A stretch of 64,000 nt of DNA from an uncultured bacterium. GTDB lineage: Bacteria > Verrucomicrobiota > Lentisphaeria > Victivallales > UBA1829. This document shows positions 62,871-64,000 of the stretch, piece after piece. The notes beneath the pieces were generated by a model. The model searched no databases. It worked only from the letters and a program-made list of their open reading frames with translations, and was not told where the DNA came from. Each line of letters begins with the position of its first letter. Within the stretch, counting starts at the first letter, position 1. The stretch covers positions 120,054 to 184,053 of the forward strand of contig CACZEK010000010.1 in the NCBI GenBank assembly GCA_902780135.1. The letters run 5' to 3'. Made by a program: the position numbers and the translations under genes.

Positions 62871-63043
62871 CGGCGCGATGCTTTCCATGCCACATGAAGC
62901 CGTGCGCGGCATGTCTCTGCGCGCGGGGAATCCAAACGCATTGCATCTGCGTTACTTAACATCTTTTCTGTGATTTGCTGTCCGCCTTTTTGTGAAATCG
63001 TAACAGAACGGAATAAAAGTTTCTTTTTTTTGCGAAAAAGGTC

Positions 63044-63072
63044 TTGACAACGTGCTTGTGCAGGGCTACATT
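63044..63072 (+). promoter_or_regulatory. consensus promoter of the GH43 gene
   Basis: TTGACA at 63044-63049, 17 bp, TACATT at 63067-63072, in the context GCTACATTAT. Confidence 0.85.
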
Positions 63073-63081
63073 ATGGAACGG

Positions 63082-63102
63082 AATGCCGCCCCTGGCATTT
63101 TT
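63082..63102 (+). promoter_or_regulatory. hairpin at the GH43 mRNA 5-prime end
   Basis: AATGCC (63082-63087), loop GCCCCT, GGCATT (63094-63099), then TTTG. It starts a few nt after the expected transcription start. Confidence 0.5.
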
Positions 63103-63156
63103 GAGCTCAAATTGAACCTTTCACCCTCACAAATATCACAAAACAAAAGGCAGAAC

Positions 63157-64000
<844 letters not shown>

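Larger units (their letters stand above)
62772..63156. other. intergenic region with repeats, promoter and leader hairpin
   Basis: This 385-bp gap holds the rest of the tandem repeat (to 62870), an A/T-rich part, the GH43 promoter (63044-63072) and a leader hairpin (63082-63102). No gene seen. Confidence 0.8.

Overview
The window is high-GC, densely coded DNA that most resembles the chromosome of a Gram-negative bacterium of the PVC group, most likely Lentisphaerota (Victivallales-like). The evidence is a pseudopilin of the type that phylum carries in many copies (34519-35358, [20 protein letters not shown] head and H-x10-DG tail), ADP-heptose epimerase and a TolC-type outer membrane channel (outer membrane and LPS), and several secreted plant-polysaccharide glycosidases typical of gut or sediment members. 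The placement is inference; there is no rRNA in the window. I found no tRNA, CRISPR array, prophage or insertion sequence.

Layout. 1-2611: glutamate dehydrogenase, then two AT-rich orphan genes. 2626-4377 (minus): hotdog thioesterase and a double class II aldolase. 4551-8546: LysM protein, GyrI-like sensor plus ABC-2 exporter, lipoprotein. 8890-19251: a 10 kb same-strand block hflC-hflK-P-type ATPase-ABC ATPase-ABC permease-periplasmic TPR protein-deacetylase-Dus with start/stop overlaps or short gaps. 19345-21711 (minus): GH127. 22022-25700: a micro-ORF, then two tandem pairs of an unrecognised membrane-protein family with a VapC-type toxin-antitoxin between them. 25721-30524 (minus): IspE, sugar-nucleotide oxidoreductase, HldD, lipoprotein and SpoIIE-type phosphatase, probably one operon. 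30738-34131 (minus): DUF4160/DUF2442 pair and a GH115. 34519-36924: pseudopilin and TrpB2. 37022-40321 (minus): two-input hybrid histidine kinase. 40555-46338 (minus): TetR-TolC-MacA-MacB efflux operon with a perfect operator-like palindrome. 46797-56878: housekeeping run rimO, pgsA, hflX, a giant coiled-coil protein, a 25-residue membrane peptide, ybaB, recR, aguB, aguA. 57133-64000: second GH115, DUF2851, DUF523, lipoprotein and a GH43 cut by the window end.

The two GH115, GH127 and GH43 proteins fit together as an exported set for removing glucuronosyl and arabinosyl side chains from xylan-type hemicellulose. AguA and AguB make putrescine from agmatine. HldD feeds LPS core heptose. The efflux operon and the GyrI-ABC operon look like small-molecule export systems.

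Promoters are unusually easy to read. At least a dozen genes are preceded by TTGAMA or close variants, 16-17 bp, then TATATT or TACATT, so a housekeeping sigma-70 factor probably drives most of the window. The best candidates for undescribed biology are the four-member membrane family at 22299-25700, the SPFH/P-ATPase/ABC/TPR block at 8890-17457, the GH43 with a Gly-rich insert in its catalytic domain, and the 25-residue peptide at 53851.
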